Below are positions 9,119 through 18,069 of a stretch of DNA of 22,285 nucleotides, piece by piece. The notes beneath the pieces were generated by a model. That model was given only the letters and a program-made list of their open reading frames with translations. It was not told where the DNA came from and searched no databases. The stretch covers positions 1 to 22,285 of the forward strand of contig MSJI02000031.1 in NCBI GenBank assembly GCA_001931905.2, read 5' to 3'. A program made the position numbers and the translations under genes. Position 1 is the stretch's first letter. The number at the start of each line of letters is the position of its first letter. This DNA comes from Cladosporium sp. IMV 00045 (taxonomy: Eukaryota; Ascomycota; Dothideomycetes; Cladosporiales; Cladosporiaceae).

Positions 9119-10601
9119 CTGCAAACAACTCCTACTTATCGCAAAACCCGACTGGCAATAGCCTGCCAAACCTGCCGGTATAAGCACTTCCGGTGCGACG
9201 GGCAGAAGCCTGTCTGTTCAGGGTGCTTAGCTAACGGTATACAATGCGCATATGCTCCTTCACGAAGAGGTCACATGCGAAAACGAGGCTCGAGGGATGC
9301 AGCACCACAACGGAGCGCGCCTGATAGCCATGCGGATATCAACATTGGCGAGCGCATTCAGAGCGGCCATACCGCACCAGCCTTTTCGCCGAATGAGAGC
9401 CTCGACCTTGGCTCATACACCTCGGACATCGAAGGAACCTTGCAATTGGATCTGTTAGGCCTATACTACAAGTTTTTTCACGCAGCCCACCCTTGTACTC
9501 TTCCGCGACAATCTCTCACGCGTCGTCTTTTCGACGATGAGCTTCAACTGCCGGTAGAAGTGATCTACTACATCGGATCTCTATTCGCTCCAGATGACCA
9601 ATCGGGAGGACGACAAGATCGAATGGAGTCTGCCTTGGGCGATTTTCGGCGGAGCGCGAGGATACCAGATCCATTTGATGTCCAGGCAGTGCTTCTCTAC
9701 TCAATCGCCGTCTACTGGCGCAACGAGCCAAGTGCGGGCACCGCCTTGCTGGAAGAGTCTGCCAGCATGGCGGCAGCGTTGGGCATGCATCGCAAAGAGT
9801 TTGCGCGGCAAAATGGCCAACGAGATGCAGTCCTGAAAGAAAGCTGGCGCCGAACGTGGTGGCAAATCTTCATTGCAGACGTTCACATTGCTGGAAGCGC
9901 ACACACATTCCACTTCCGCACCGGCGGTGTGGACATGACCGCCGATCTCCCGTGTGAAGAGCATGAGTATGAAGCCGGCGTACGATGAGTCTTGCACTCA
10001 CTATTGTGGTACTTGAAGGCTGACCCCGACAGACCATACCTTCCCCCAAGAGCCTGCAGGAGTACGACCTTCGAGAGCTTGCTATATGAAGATGTACAAT
10101 TTTCATCATTCGCAGAACTCGTTGGGTTGACGAGAGGTCTGTTGTTGGCCTTGTCTTGCGACGGGAAGTCTGCTACTGAGAGGTACTCGTCAATATGCGC
10201 CCATGCCGACATTAGCATGACGGGTTGGTACTCGTTGCTGCCTCATTCGAAGCAGGGCGTTCTTCGCTACGACGGATCGCTAGATGAGATGATGTTCAAA
10301 GCACAATTCATCATGCACACGTAAGGATATCTTCTCTTGCAGCCCTGGCCTTCTCTTACTGACCAGGATAGCTGCACTGTGGAACTACATCGACGTCTGT
10401 CTTCCCTGACAGCCAGTCCGATCGAGCACGTCTCCAGATGTGCACCATTAGCTCCCGGGGAGCAGACCCAGCTCTCCAGTCGCTCAGAGGTCAATGTCCA
10501 CACCATCAAATGCATACAAGCCATTAAAAAGATCGACGAACTTCTGATCCTACCGACGGAAGTGACCACCAACTTACCATTCTTAATCTGCATGATCGCT
10601 A
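9119..10601 (+). pseudogene. Zn2Cys6 fungal transcription factor, broken (start missing, +1 frameshift, 3' end lost)
   Basis: The frame from 9119 encodes CQTCRYKHFRC, then DGQKPVC, SGC and LANGIQC. This is a complete CX2CX6CX6CX2CX6C zinc cluster, with no in-frame ATG after the TAG at 9116. A fungal-specific middle-homology domain follows (LDLLGLYYKFFHAAHPC; RRTWWQIFIADVHIAGS; DLPCEEHEYEAG). The apparent stop at 9986 lies in a 53-nt intron (9980-10032, branch GCTGAC). Splicing gives EYEAG/TIPSPKSLQEYDLREL. A one-base excess near 10080-10084 then shifts the frame before YEDVQFSSFAEL. A second intron (10321-10371) joins IMHT to CTVELHRRLSS, and the domain continues to TNLPFLICMIA. There a Fot1/pogo element interrupts it at 10602, and the remaining C-terminus is absent from the window. 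It was probably the pathway regulator of this locus (inference from position). Confidence 0.8.
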
Positions 10602-10626
10602 ACGTAGCTAACGGTGAAGTGGATCA
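10602..10626 (+). repeat. Left terminal inverted repeat of the Fot1/pogo element
   Basis: These 25 bp begin ACGTAGCTAACGG and match the reverse complement of 12396-12420 without mismatch. The TA at 10600-10601 is the target-site copy. Unlike the interior, the repeat has kept its TpG and CpA dinucleotides. Confidence 0.93.
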
Positions 10627-10683
10627 GACGGTAAAGTGGATTACCCCCGCGCGTTAGATTCGCGTATTTATTCGATTTTTACT

Positions 10684-12369
10684 ATGTTTCTTTTATTCTT
10701 TCTTTTCCTAACTTATAGATCTCGCGCCGGAGTATCTAAAGCTATTATAAGCTATCGAAATCGTAAATATCCTTCGATTCGCGCTACTACTCGCGCTTTT
10801 TTATTACCTTATATTACTTTCTCTCGCTACTTCTATAGAAGTCTTTTATGCCGCGTAGGCTACGCTAACGAGTAATATCTCTCTCTTACTAAAGAAGATA
10901 TACTTATTCGATATATCCTTTAACTCGATAGCTTCGGAAGTCCTATATCTCTAGCGTTTACGCGTAAACTCGCCTATAAAATCTATCTCTCTTAAACCTA
11001 ACTTTCGCTTTCTACGACTCTTCTACTTTTCTTAGGAATATACTTTATAGATAAGCTATAAAAGCGATACCTTATAATTAGAAGCGTATATACTAGGTAA
11101 CTTAAGAAAGGATAACTTATAGGTACGACTTACTTAGTAATAGCGAGCTATTTTAATACTTTAGCTTTACTATTCTTTAAGAATTCGTACCTTTTAGAAG
11201 ATATTTATAACTTCGATGAATTAGGTTTCTCGCTAAGTATAAGTATATCTACGAAAGTACTTATAAGTATAAATAAGAGGAGGCTATATAAGGTTATACC
11301 TAGAAAGTAGGAGTAGATAACTACTATAGAGAGTATAAGCGTAAGTAGGAGAGTATTACTTTAGCTTCTTATCTATACTAGCGAATATATAAATACTAGG
11401 TAGATTCCTATATCTACGCTAGAAAGGTAGCGTTTCTTAGTATCTACTAAAAGGTAGACTTTAGATAGTATAAGCTACGAGTAGCTTACTATATTATTCG
11501 AACTTAAAACGCGACTTATAACTTCCTAGAAGTGCTTTCTTATTACTAATAGGTATTTATCGTATTTTATAGCTAAGTTTATCGCTTTTTACCTCGAAAA
11601 AGAAATAAACCTAGTTATATTACTACTATATTTATCGTATATAACGTAGCCGCTTAACGTAGCTATCTTTAGCGCGTTAAAAACCTATCTCTCTTACGAA
11701 ATAGATCGACTCTCCTATTTTAATCTAAGTTAAATCTCGAAAGTAGAGTAGACTATTATATATATAAAAGCTAGAGAAGACGTTTTTTAACTTCTTTCTA
11801 TCCTATTAGGCTTTTATAAGATAGGTATCTATCTATTTTCTCTAATTACGCTTCTTTTAACTCTAGAAATACCTTTCGGACCTACGACTTCTTTATGCGA
11901 TCCTACGACTCCCGAATAATCTAAAACAATATTTCTTACTAGTTTACCTTCTAGTAGAACCGATATTTAAAAGGTAAACGTAGAACTACTCGATACGATT
12001 CGAAAAACGTTAGGTATTTCGTTACCTACGAAGTAGTATATTAAGTAGCTTACTACGTTATACGAGAAGTTAAATACTAAAAGAATACTACTATAGAATA
12101 AGAATAATAAAGTACGAGAACTTCTACGATACTATAAGGAACGTACGAAAAGGAAACGAGTCGCGATTAAAGGAAAGTTCGTCTTTAATATGCATAAAAT
12201 GCTTAAGGTAATCGAAAAAGCTAAAAGCGAGAAGTCGAAGAAACCTACGAAAAGACGAAAAACCTAGAGGTCTACGACTCCCGAAATCAAAGAATACGAA
12301 AAGGAAGACCCTACGAATAATATCGTAGAGTTAGAAGATAATTATATTATCGTAGCGTTGAGAAAGTAG
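10684..12369 (+). pseudogene. RIP-degenerate pogo/Fot1 transposase
   Basis: Despite many TAA/TAG stops, the plus strand still shows transposase order. An N-terminal DNA-binding segment (AIISYRNRKYPSIRATTRAF) matches the start of the transposase at 21332 (ALIAYRNGEYTSIRK). The DDE-domain motif YNFDELGF lies at about 11206-11229, corresponding to FNVDETGF in the other copy. A Lys/Glu-rich tail ends at TAG 12367-12369. The exact start is uncertain and the frame is not continuous. It would have cut and pasted the element at TA sites. It is inactive now. Confidence 0.75.
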
Positions 12370-12395
12370 ATTTAAAAGTTGTCGTACTAAATTCG

Positions 12396-12420
12396 TGATC
12401 CACTTCACCGTTAGCTACGT
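12396..12420 (-). repeat. Right terminal inverted repeat of the Fot1/pogo element
   Basis: This is the exact 25-bp inverted partner of 10602-10626, followed by the TA at 12421-12422. The aconitase-like reading frame continues immediately after it. Confidence 0.93.
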
Positions 12421-13930
12421 TATCGCTACTGCTGCACGCCAGAACCTGAACCTTCTCCAAGCCGACGAGGGAAGCGACAAGAACTACGATGAAGTATTCG
12501 AAATTGATCTAAACAAGCTCGAGCCGCACATCAATGGCCCATTCACACTAGACCTTTCTCATAGCCTTTCGACTTTCGCGGAGGATATTCGCCAATCGTC
12601 ATGGCCTAGGGAGATATCTCACGCAATGATAGGTAGCTGCACGAATGCCTCTTTCGAAGACCTTAGCAAGGCTGCAAAACTCTTCCGCGAAGCACGCGAG
12701 GCTGGGCTGAAACCAAAGATGCCCGTTTTTATCACTGCCGGTATTGAGAAGATCCGTGCGACAGTGGAGCGGGAAGGGATCATGGACGAGTTTGCGGCTT
12801 CAGGTGCCACGATATTGAGCAACTCGTGTGGTCCTTGCGTGGGTCAGTGGAATCGAAATGAGGTTATCAAGGTAAGTACTGTGTGTTGACCATGCAACGC
12901 CAGCGGGCTAATGGCCCTCCACAGGGAACACGAAATTCTGTTGTTTCTTCCTACAATCGCAATTTTGTCGGCAGACATGACGGAAATCCTGCGACGCATT
13001 CCTTTGTCACGTCGCCCGAGTTAGTCTCCACATATGCCTTCGCCGGATCCCTCGAATACAACCCTGCCAGGGATTCTATTGAGACAAGCGATGGCGGGGC
13101 TTTCTGCTTCTCTCCACCGCACGTCGAAGAGCGACCTACCAGTTTGAGGATGGAACAGCTCTCTACCAGGAGCCTGCAGAAGATGGTCAGGGCATCAATG
13201 TTCAAATATCGCCAACCAGCAACAGCCTCCAACTGCTTTCGCCGTTCGAGCCATGGGAACCTAGAAAAGCCGAAGGTCTCTTAGTTCTAATAAAAGTTCA
13301 AGGTTAGCAAGCACGTACAATGCCAAAGCCTTTCATCTTTCGAGCGCTGACGCTGAAGTTAGGCAAATGCACCACGGACCATATTTCCCCCGCTGGCCCG
13401 TGGTACAAGTACCGTGGTCACTTAGAGAACATCTCCAACAACCTTCTCACAGGCGCAGAGAGCACCATTGCTTCCGAGACGCACCGTGGGAAGACTCTCA
13501 ACCTGATCACGAAAGGCGTCGCTGCCGTCCCAGAAGTGGCAAGATCTTATCGAGACGCAGGCATTCGTTGGTGCATCATCGGCGACTGGAACTACGGCGA
13601 AGGGTCTAGCCGTGAACATGCAGCGCTTGAGCCATGGTATCTTGGTGGCGTGGCAGTAATCGTGCGCAGTTTCGCAAGGATTCATGAAACGAATCTCAAG
13701 AAGCAGGGGATGCTCGCTCTGACATTCGCAGATCCTTCTAAATACGAAGAAGTCAGAATCGATGACCAGGTCGATATTTTCAGCGTGGAAGACTTACAGC
13801 CGGGCAAAAGTTTGCTCATGCGAGTCACAAAAGCTGATGGCGATTGCACACGTACCACGAGGGGCAGATCCCGTGGCTAATGTCTGGGTCAGCGTTGAAT
13901 TATATGAAGGAGAGCAGGCTCACTCAATAG
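12421..13930 (+). pseudogene. Aconitase (aconitate hydratase) paralogue, C-terminal half only, frame broken
   Basis: The remnant begins around IATAARQNLNLLQADEG and keeps EIDLNKLEPHINGPFT, the iron-sulphur cysteines in IGSCTNASFED and NSCGPCVGQW, SYNRNFVGRHDGNPATH, TTDHISPAGPWYKYRGHL, and the swivel-domain GEGSSREHAALEP. Two introns are inferred: 12872-12924 (GTAAGT, branch GCTAAT, ACAG) and 13303-13362 (GTTAGC, branch GCTGAC, TTAG). Lesions: the N-terminal half is missing; a frameshift lies between 13119 and 13145 (frame of CFSPP to frame of FEDGTALYQEP); and a deletion with frameshift at about 13842-13847 joins KADGD to HTYHEGQIPWLMSGSALNYM, after which TAG follows at 13928. EPWYLGG replaces the usual EPRxLGG, an Arg-to-Trp change. 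An aconitase paralogue of this kind serves echinocandin homotyrosine biosynthesis, but nothing here proves a similar role. Confidence 0.88.
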
Positions 13931-14357
13931 ATGCAGGTATCAACGTTCGTGGCTTTCCACGAAGAACTCAGCTAATGAACCAGAGATAAGTTCCTCGTCG
14001 AGTCTAGAAACCCTCCAACAATGGATTGCGCTCAGGTCATGGCAACGGCTCTCGTCCAGGATCTCTTGACTTATAGATCATTGCTGAACTAGGGAGTTCA
14101 AGCTTCTCTCTCCATCCGGATTTCTCTTGAATCTACTTGATAACACAAATAAATGCTGCATATGATTCAATTTTGTGAGCATTTCGGAACGTCAAATCTA
14201 ATAAGTACATTTAACCTGTAAAGACTGTGTGATCTCATCGGCATCTCGTCAATTTTCGTCTAACGAGAAGACTGAGTGTGAATGACCCAAAGCAGCAGCT
14301 ATTGCAAGTTCAAGTGCTTAGCATCAATGAAAGGGCTTGTCGATCCATGACAGAGGT
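13931..14357. other. Intergenic, no feature seen
   Basis: These 427 bp lie between the 3' ends of the aconitase remnant (plus) and the secreted-protein gene (minus). They are moderately AT-rich, with no coding frame or repeat I can support. They should contain both transcript ends. Confidence 0.6.
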
Positions 14358-15398
14358 TTAGGCCGAACCAAGACGGAAGCCGCTGGAGATAGTCGTGGAG
14401 GTTGCGAGCGTGGTGGCAGGGACTGCAGAGGATGCGGTGGAGGCAGCGGGGGTAGTCGCCGCCGGCGCAGAGGGCGAAGACGCAGAGATCGAGTCTGAGG
14501 CATCTTCGTCGCTCGTGATATCTTCGCCGTCGAGCTCCGCAATTTGCTCGTCCGTAAGGTCGTTCAGGTCCAAGCCAACCAAATCCTCCAACCCACCAGC
14601 TTCCTGTCTCTTTCCAAGGCCACCAAGAGAGCTCAATCCACCAAGGCCGCTGCCACCAGAACCGCCGAGCGAGCTCAAGCCGCCCAGACCGCTGCCTCCA
14701 GATCCACCCAGGGAGCCTAGGTCACCGAGACCGCTTCCACCGGAAAGCCCTGACAGGCCTCCGCTTGATGAGCCAGAAGAGCCACTGCTTCCCCCAGTAA
14801 GGCCGCCAAGCCCAGAACCGAGACCTCCCAGACCGCTTCCACCTGATGAACCAGATGAGCCACTGCTTCCGCCACTGAGGCCTCCCAGCCCAGAACCGAG
14901 ATCGCCCAGGCCACTTCCACCCGAAAGGCCAGAGAGACCACCAGCTGATGAGCCTGACGAGCCTGACGAGCCACTCGCTCCTCCCGTAAGCCCTCCAGCC
15001 GCGCTTCCACTTCCGCTGGAAGAGGAAGTGGCAGACTGTGTTGCAGCTGATGCAGAAGATTCGGTCGCGTTGGCTTCCGTGCCTGCGGAAGCTCCAGTGT
15101 TGCCGCCAAGGTCAGAGCCAACAAGGTCTTCAAGGCCCTGTCTCTTCACGCGGAGACCTGGAGATCCAGTCTGAATGGCTCCAGGACCGGCGGTAGCGCT
15201 GGCCAGCAGCGAGGAAACGGCGTCCGCGATTCCACCACTGGCTTGGGAGCCCGCCAGGAGCGAAGAGGCCGATGCGCGGAAATCATCTGTTGATCCAGAA
15301 GGAATGGCATCAGAGGCGCCTGCGCCAAACTTTGGGATGCCTTGGGGTGCGGCTGCGGCGAGAGCCATGAGCATTGAGAAAGTGGTGGTGCCTTTCAT
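14358..15398 (-). CDS. Secreted Gly/Ser-rich repeat protein with Kex2-type sites, 346 aa
   Basis: The start is taken at the ATG 15398-15396. The in-frame ATG at 15512 lies only about 15 bp from a TATA box and would add a poor leader. The N-terminus MKGTTTFSMLMALAAAAPQG is a signal peptide, probably cut after the Ala run. KR dibasic sites at residues 85-86 and 263-264 are each followed by Q and a GLEDLVG-x-DL motif. Between them, residues about 134-262 are Gly/Ser/Leu repeats built from GSGLGDLGS, GLGGLSGG and GSSGSSGSS blocks. An acidic patch (LNDLTDEQIAELDGEDITSD) and a Ser/Thr/Ala-rich, probably O-glycosylated tail follow. There are no cysteines in the mature part. It could be a cell-wall or surface protein, or a precursor processed by Kex2 in the Golgi. 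The function is not recognised. Confidence 0.78.
   Translation of the reverse strand: MKGTTTFSMLMALAAAAPQGIPKFGAGASDAIPSGSTDDFRASASSLLAGSQASGGIADAVSSLLASATAGPGAIQTGSPGLRVKRQGLEDLVGSDLGGNTGASAGTEANATESSASAATQSATSSSSGSGSAAGGLTGGASGSSGSSGSSAGGLSGLSGGSGLGDLGSGLGGLSGGSSGSSGSSGGSGLGGLGSGLGGLTGGSSGSSGSSSGGLSGLSGGSGLGDLGSLGGSGGSGLGGLSSLGGSGGSGLGGLSSLGGLGKRQEAGGLEDLVGLDLNDLTDEQIAELDGEDITSDEDASDSISASSPSAPAATTPAASTASSAVPATTLATSTTISSGFRLGSA
14613..14999 (-). repeat. Imperfect tandem repeats encoding Gly/Ser/Leu blocks
   Basis: Within the secreted-protein gene, the DNA is a run of related units coding for blocks such as GGSGLGGLSSLG and GGSSGSSGSS. The last two units of the run are almost identical (SLGGSGGSGLGGLS twice). 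The opposite strand stays open as a proline-rich frame only because of this repetition. Copy number is likely to vary between strains. Confidence 0.75.
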
Positions 15399-15525
15399 GT
15401 TGAGTGGCTGCGGTAACAAAGACAATGATCCAAGTAAAAGAGTGACTATGAATGGGTGTTGAACGAGGCAAGTGATCGAGTTGGTGGCCAGCTCAATGCC
15501 ATCAGAGAGCACGAAACTGCGTCCT

Positions 15526-15532
15526 TTTTATA
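15526..15532 (-). promoter_or_regulatory. TATA box of the secreted-protein gene
   Basis: On the minus strand GGGTATAAAAAGGAC gives a strong TATAAAA about 128 bp upstream of the chosen ATG at 15398. Transcription would then begin near 15500, leaving a 5' UTR of about 100 nt. This is the main argument against the upstream ATG at 15512. Confidence 0.6.
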
Positions 15533-18069
15533 CCCAGGAGGAACGAACCGTTTTCTTTCTATAACTCGCTCTGCCTTGCCAAAGCAGTCGACTTGCAGGT
15601 TTCAAGGAGCATCATACGCACGCGACCACCTTGATGATGTGCTTGCCCGGTCCTTTTACCATCTGCAGAATAAAGTTTAGAGATCTGTCAAAGCTAAAAG
15701 AATGATCCTCACATTAGCTTGTCCTTGTAGGGCTGGGCGTTTGACCACATAGCTAGGGCATCTTTTGGGGTAAATCGCTTGGGGCCGAGAGCCGAATCAC
15801 GGGTGTGGATTGTCGGAGTGCACAGGAAGTGTGGAATTGCGCCAGACTTCAGCGTTGTAAACCTCTCTTATCACCGAAAAGTCGTCCAGCATCCGCAGTC
15901 TTTGGCGACGTTAGAGCGAGATAGTCTTCCATCCAGAGTTGGAGAATTCACCCGAGCTGTTTCGCCATCTTGGATGAATGTGACGAGACGATCACTCGGA
16001 GACCAGACATCCAAGATTCGGACGAAGGCAACAGAAGTCGATGCTCCCATTTTCCACGAGGACCGAACGTGCTCTTCTCACAGGCCAACGCTGTGCCGGG
16101 CGAGCTCGACGGACGGGCGGAAGATGCTGAAACGAAGTCGAGCCCCGAAAAGGGAAGCATAATAAAGCTTGTGGGTGACCGTTTGTAGTCTTGCAATCCG
16201 CGTGTGTCACCATACGGAACCTGAGACTCGCAGTCTGTAGGTTTGTACCAGATAGTAAGTTGGACAGGAAGAGTAGCCCGGCTCCCGGCAGTCCGGGCGC
16301 ATTCTCCACCGCACAAATGTCGGGGATGTCGGGGAAGACGAGCACGTGACTTTCCAAGTAGGAACTTCGTCCGCTGTAAACTTATTACTAGAGCCGTGCC
16401 ACCGGTCGGCTGAAGCACAGAATCTCCCAGGGAGAGATCATCTTGATGATGATCATCATCACGGCGTGTGGTGCGGGATCGTCACGGCCGGACGGCAGAG
16501 GAGACACGTGAGTACTCATTGCGGCGTATGCCAGATCTCTGGTTCTAGGAAACGCACTACTCAGCCGCGTATCGCCCCTTGATCTTGGGCCAAGAGGCAA
16601 CGCGTGCGGTAGAACACACGAAGGCTGAGAATTGCAAACGGAACGGGACGAATGCACCCATGTCCTTCAAGCGCTCGCCCTTCGCGCGCGATCGAGCACT
16701 GTACTCCTGGACGTCAGAAATCACAAATTTCGGCAAATCAATGGCCCGAGCACCCTTCATGCGAACTCGAATACGGGAATAATCCCGTCGTGGCCATGAA
16801 TCGTAGCGAGGCCTGCGGCTTTTCAACGCTAGGCACGGTCGCAGCGCCGCTTGTCCCGCAATCAATCCCCTGGGACAAGCCACATGCAGCCACAACAAGA
16901 CTCATGTCAAGAAACGCCAACAAATGCACGACTAGAGGCAATCACATCAATGATTTCTTAGCGAGGAGGTGGACGTACGCTCTATGCCATCAGTCTACTC
17001 TACATACATTGCTCTTGCGCTTCCTTCGATGGATCCAAAGCCGAAAAACCCCCCGTTGTGCAATTACGCCGAACTCACGCTTGCATAGGTTTAGATGCAA
17101 ATGGAACATGACGATAGATGGATGGCCAAATTCTTGATCGTGCTACAAGTTATACTTTGAGATTCAGAGACACAGGAGCAAAGTTTCGAACTACTGACTT
17201 GTCAATCACGACGCACTGAGGTAGATGGGAAAAGCGCTCAGATGACGCTTTCATCGTACGTTATAACCGCTAGGAATGCTTACACTGGTGTGCTCCAGCG
17301 GCTATCTGCATTGCCCGCGCCGCGCCGTGTCCGGCTAACATTAGACTGCTATGTAGGGCGTTCACCCAACCGTGTAGCAGGTCGTCGGCTACACGTAGCT
17401 GCACGCCTCGGAAATAGCGCCGTGCGGCTGACAGAGTACTATGGAAGGGCGCGAAGCCCAGGCTGTCAGGTCGGGTTATTAGAACTTCCTTGAGCTTCGT
17501 TTACTCCAGAGAAAATCAAAGTTGCATCCACCGCAACACCAGCATCGACATCGGGAATACCGAGACGAATCAACGATCTAAACAAGCGAAGGAATGCCTC
17601 CACTGAAGCATTCGAGCTGCAAGGAGTTGATCGGACGAGAATCGCGCCGTGCTTATTGGACAGCTCGTTTGCGGCTGGCTCATGACGACGATGCCCTGAT
17701 GAGTAGGATTAACACATTCATCATTGAGCAGCCTGGCGATGCGACCTGCCCCAAGAAGTAGACTTCAGATCCTCCAACACGGCACCTGTGGCCGCCCTCC
17801 GATAGCCAAGGTGTTGGCAGTATCGACGTGCAGAACATATCCTACATTATTTGCCCGTGAGCGAGAAGGATTCGCATAGCAGTCCAGCTAGACTGTTAGA
17901 GAGTGCTCATGATTCCAACCGCTCGTATTCTTCCAAAGCAACAATTCGAGCTGATTCCTGCGTACATGCATCAGTTGTCGACATCAAACACTTCTTCTCC
18001 ATGACTTCTAGACAAGCCTTTGCATCCATCTCGTCAAGCGGATAATTCAATCTTACATGGCCGTACACC
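15533..18069. other. Long gene-poor region between the secreted-protein and AflR-type genes
   Basis: No frame in these 2.5 kb looks like a real protein. The longest open frames have biased, arginine-rich composition and overlap one another on both strands. Noted structures are an 18-bp palindrome at 16444-16461, a CACGTG box at about 16343-16348, and a possible decayed minus-strand coding stretch at 17466-17850. The right part should hold the promoter of the AflR-type gene. Confidence 0.55.
16444..16461. repeat. Perfect 18-bp palindrome
   Basis: TGATGATGATCATCATCA is identical on both strands. It is made of ATG/ATC triplets, so it may be only a microsatellite that happens to switch phase. 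It lies about 1 kb upstream of the secreted-protein gene and 1.6 kb upstream of the AflR-type gene. Confidence 0.5.

Larger units (their letters stand above)
10602..12420 (+). mobile_element. Complete Tc1/mariner Fot1/pogo-type DNA transposon, heavily RIP-mutated
   Basis: This is a 1819-bp element bounded by perfect 25-bp terminal inverted repeats (10602-10626 and 12396-12420) and flanked on both sides by TA (10600-10601 and 12421-12422), the target duplication of this superfamily. The interior is TA-rich and almost devoid of CpA and TpG across about 1.6 kb, while CpG remains common. That is the signature of repeat-induced point mutation. The subterminal CCCGCGCG sequence closely matches the one in the second element at 21225, so the two belong to related families. 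Its length is normal for Fot1-like elements. It cannot be autonomous. Confidence 0.92.

Noticed and set aside
9102..9160. ATG at 9102 as the start of the C6 regulator
   Set aside because: It is in another frame (TAG reached at 9159-9161) and would need an unsupported short intron to reach the zinc cluster. The start is left open.
9980..10032. TGA at 9986 as a premature stop in the C6 regulator
   Set aside because: A 53-nt GT-AG interval with branch GCTGAC removes it, and the joined sequence EYEAG/TIPSPKSLQEYDLREL follows the expected domain. It is an intron, not a lesion.
10636..10875. 79-aa plus-strand frame after the regulator as a host gene
   Set aside because: It lies inside the transposon and aligns with the transposase N-terminus of the second element.
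14395..15174. 259-aa plus-strand proline-rich frame
   Set aside because: It is the antisense of the Gly/Ser repeat gene, open because of the repeat composition. The minus frame has a signal peptide, TATA box and Kex2 motifs.
15399..15512. Longer N-terminus of the secreted protein from ATG 15512
   Set aside because: The TATA box at 15526-15532 would put this ATG at or before the transcription start, and the signal peptide begins cleanly at 15398.
15948..17137. Open frames of 120-160 aa on both strands
   Set aside because: They overlap one another, are rich in Arg, Ser and Pro, and show no domain or start context. They look like chance frames.
17851..18045. 64-aa frame just upstream of the AflR-type gene as a leader exon
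   Set aside because: It begins with a non-ATG codon, ends before the good CACCATG start, and has no recognisable motif.
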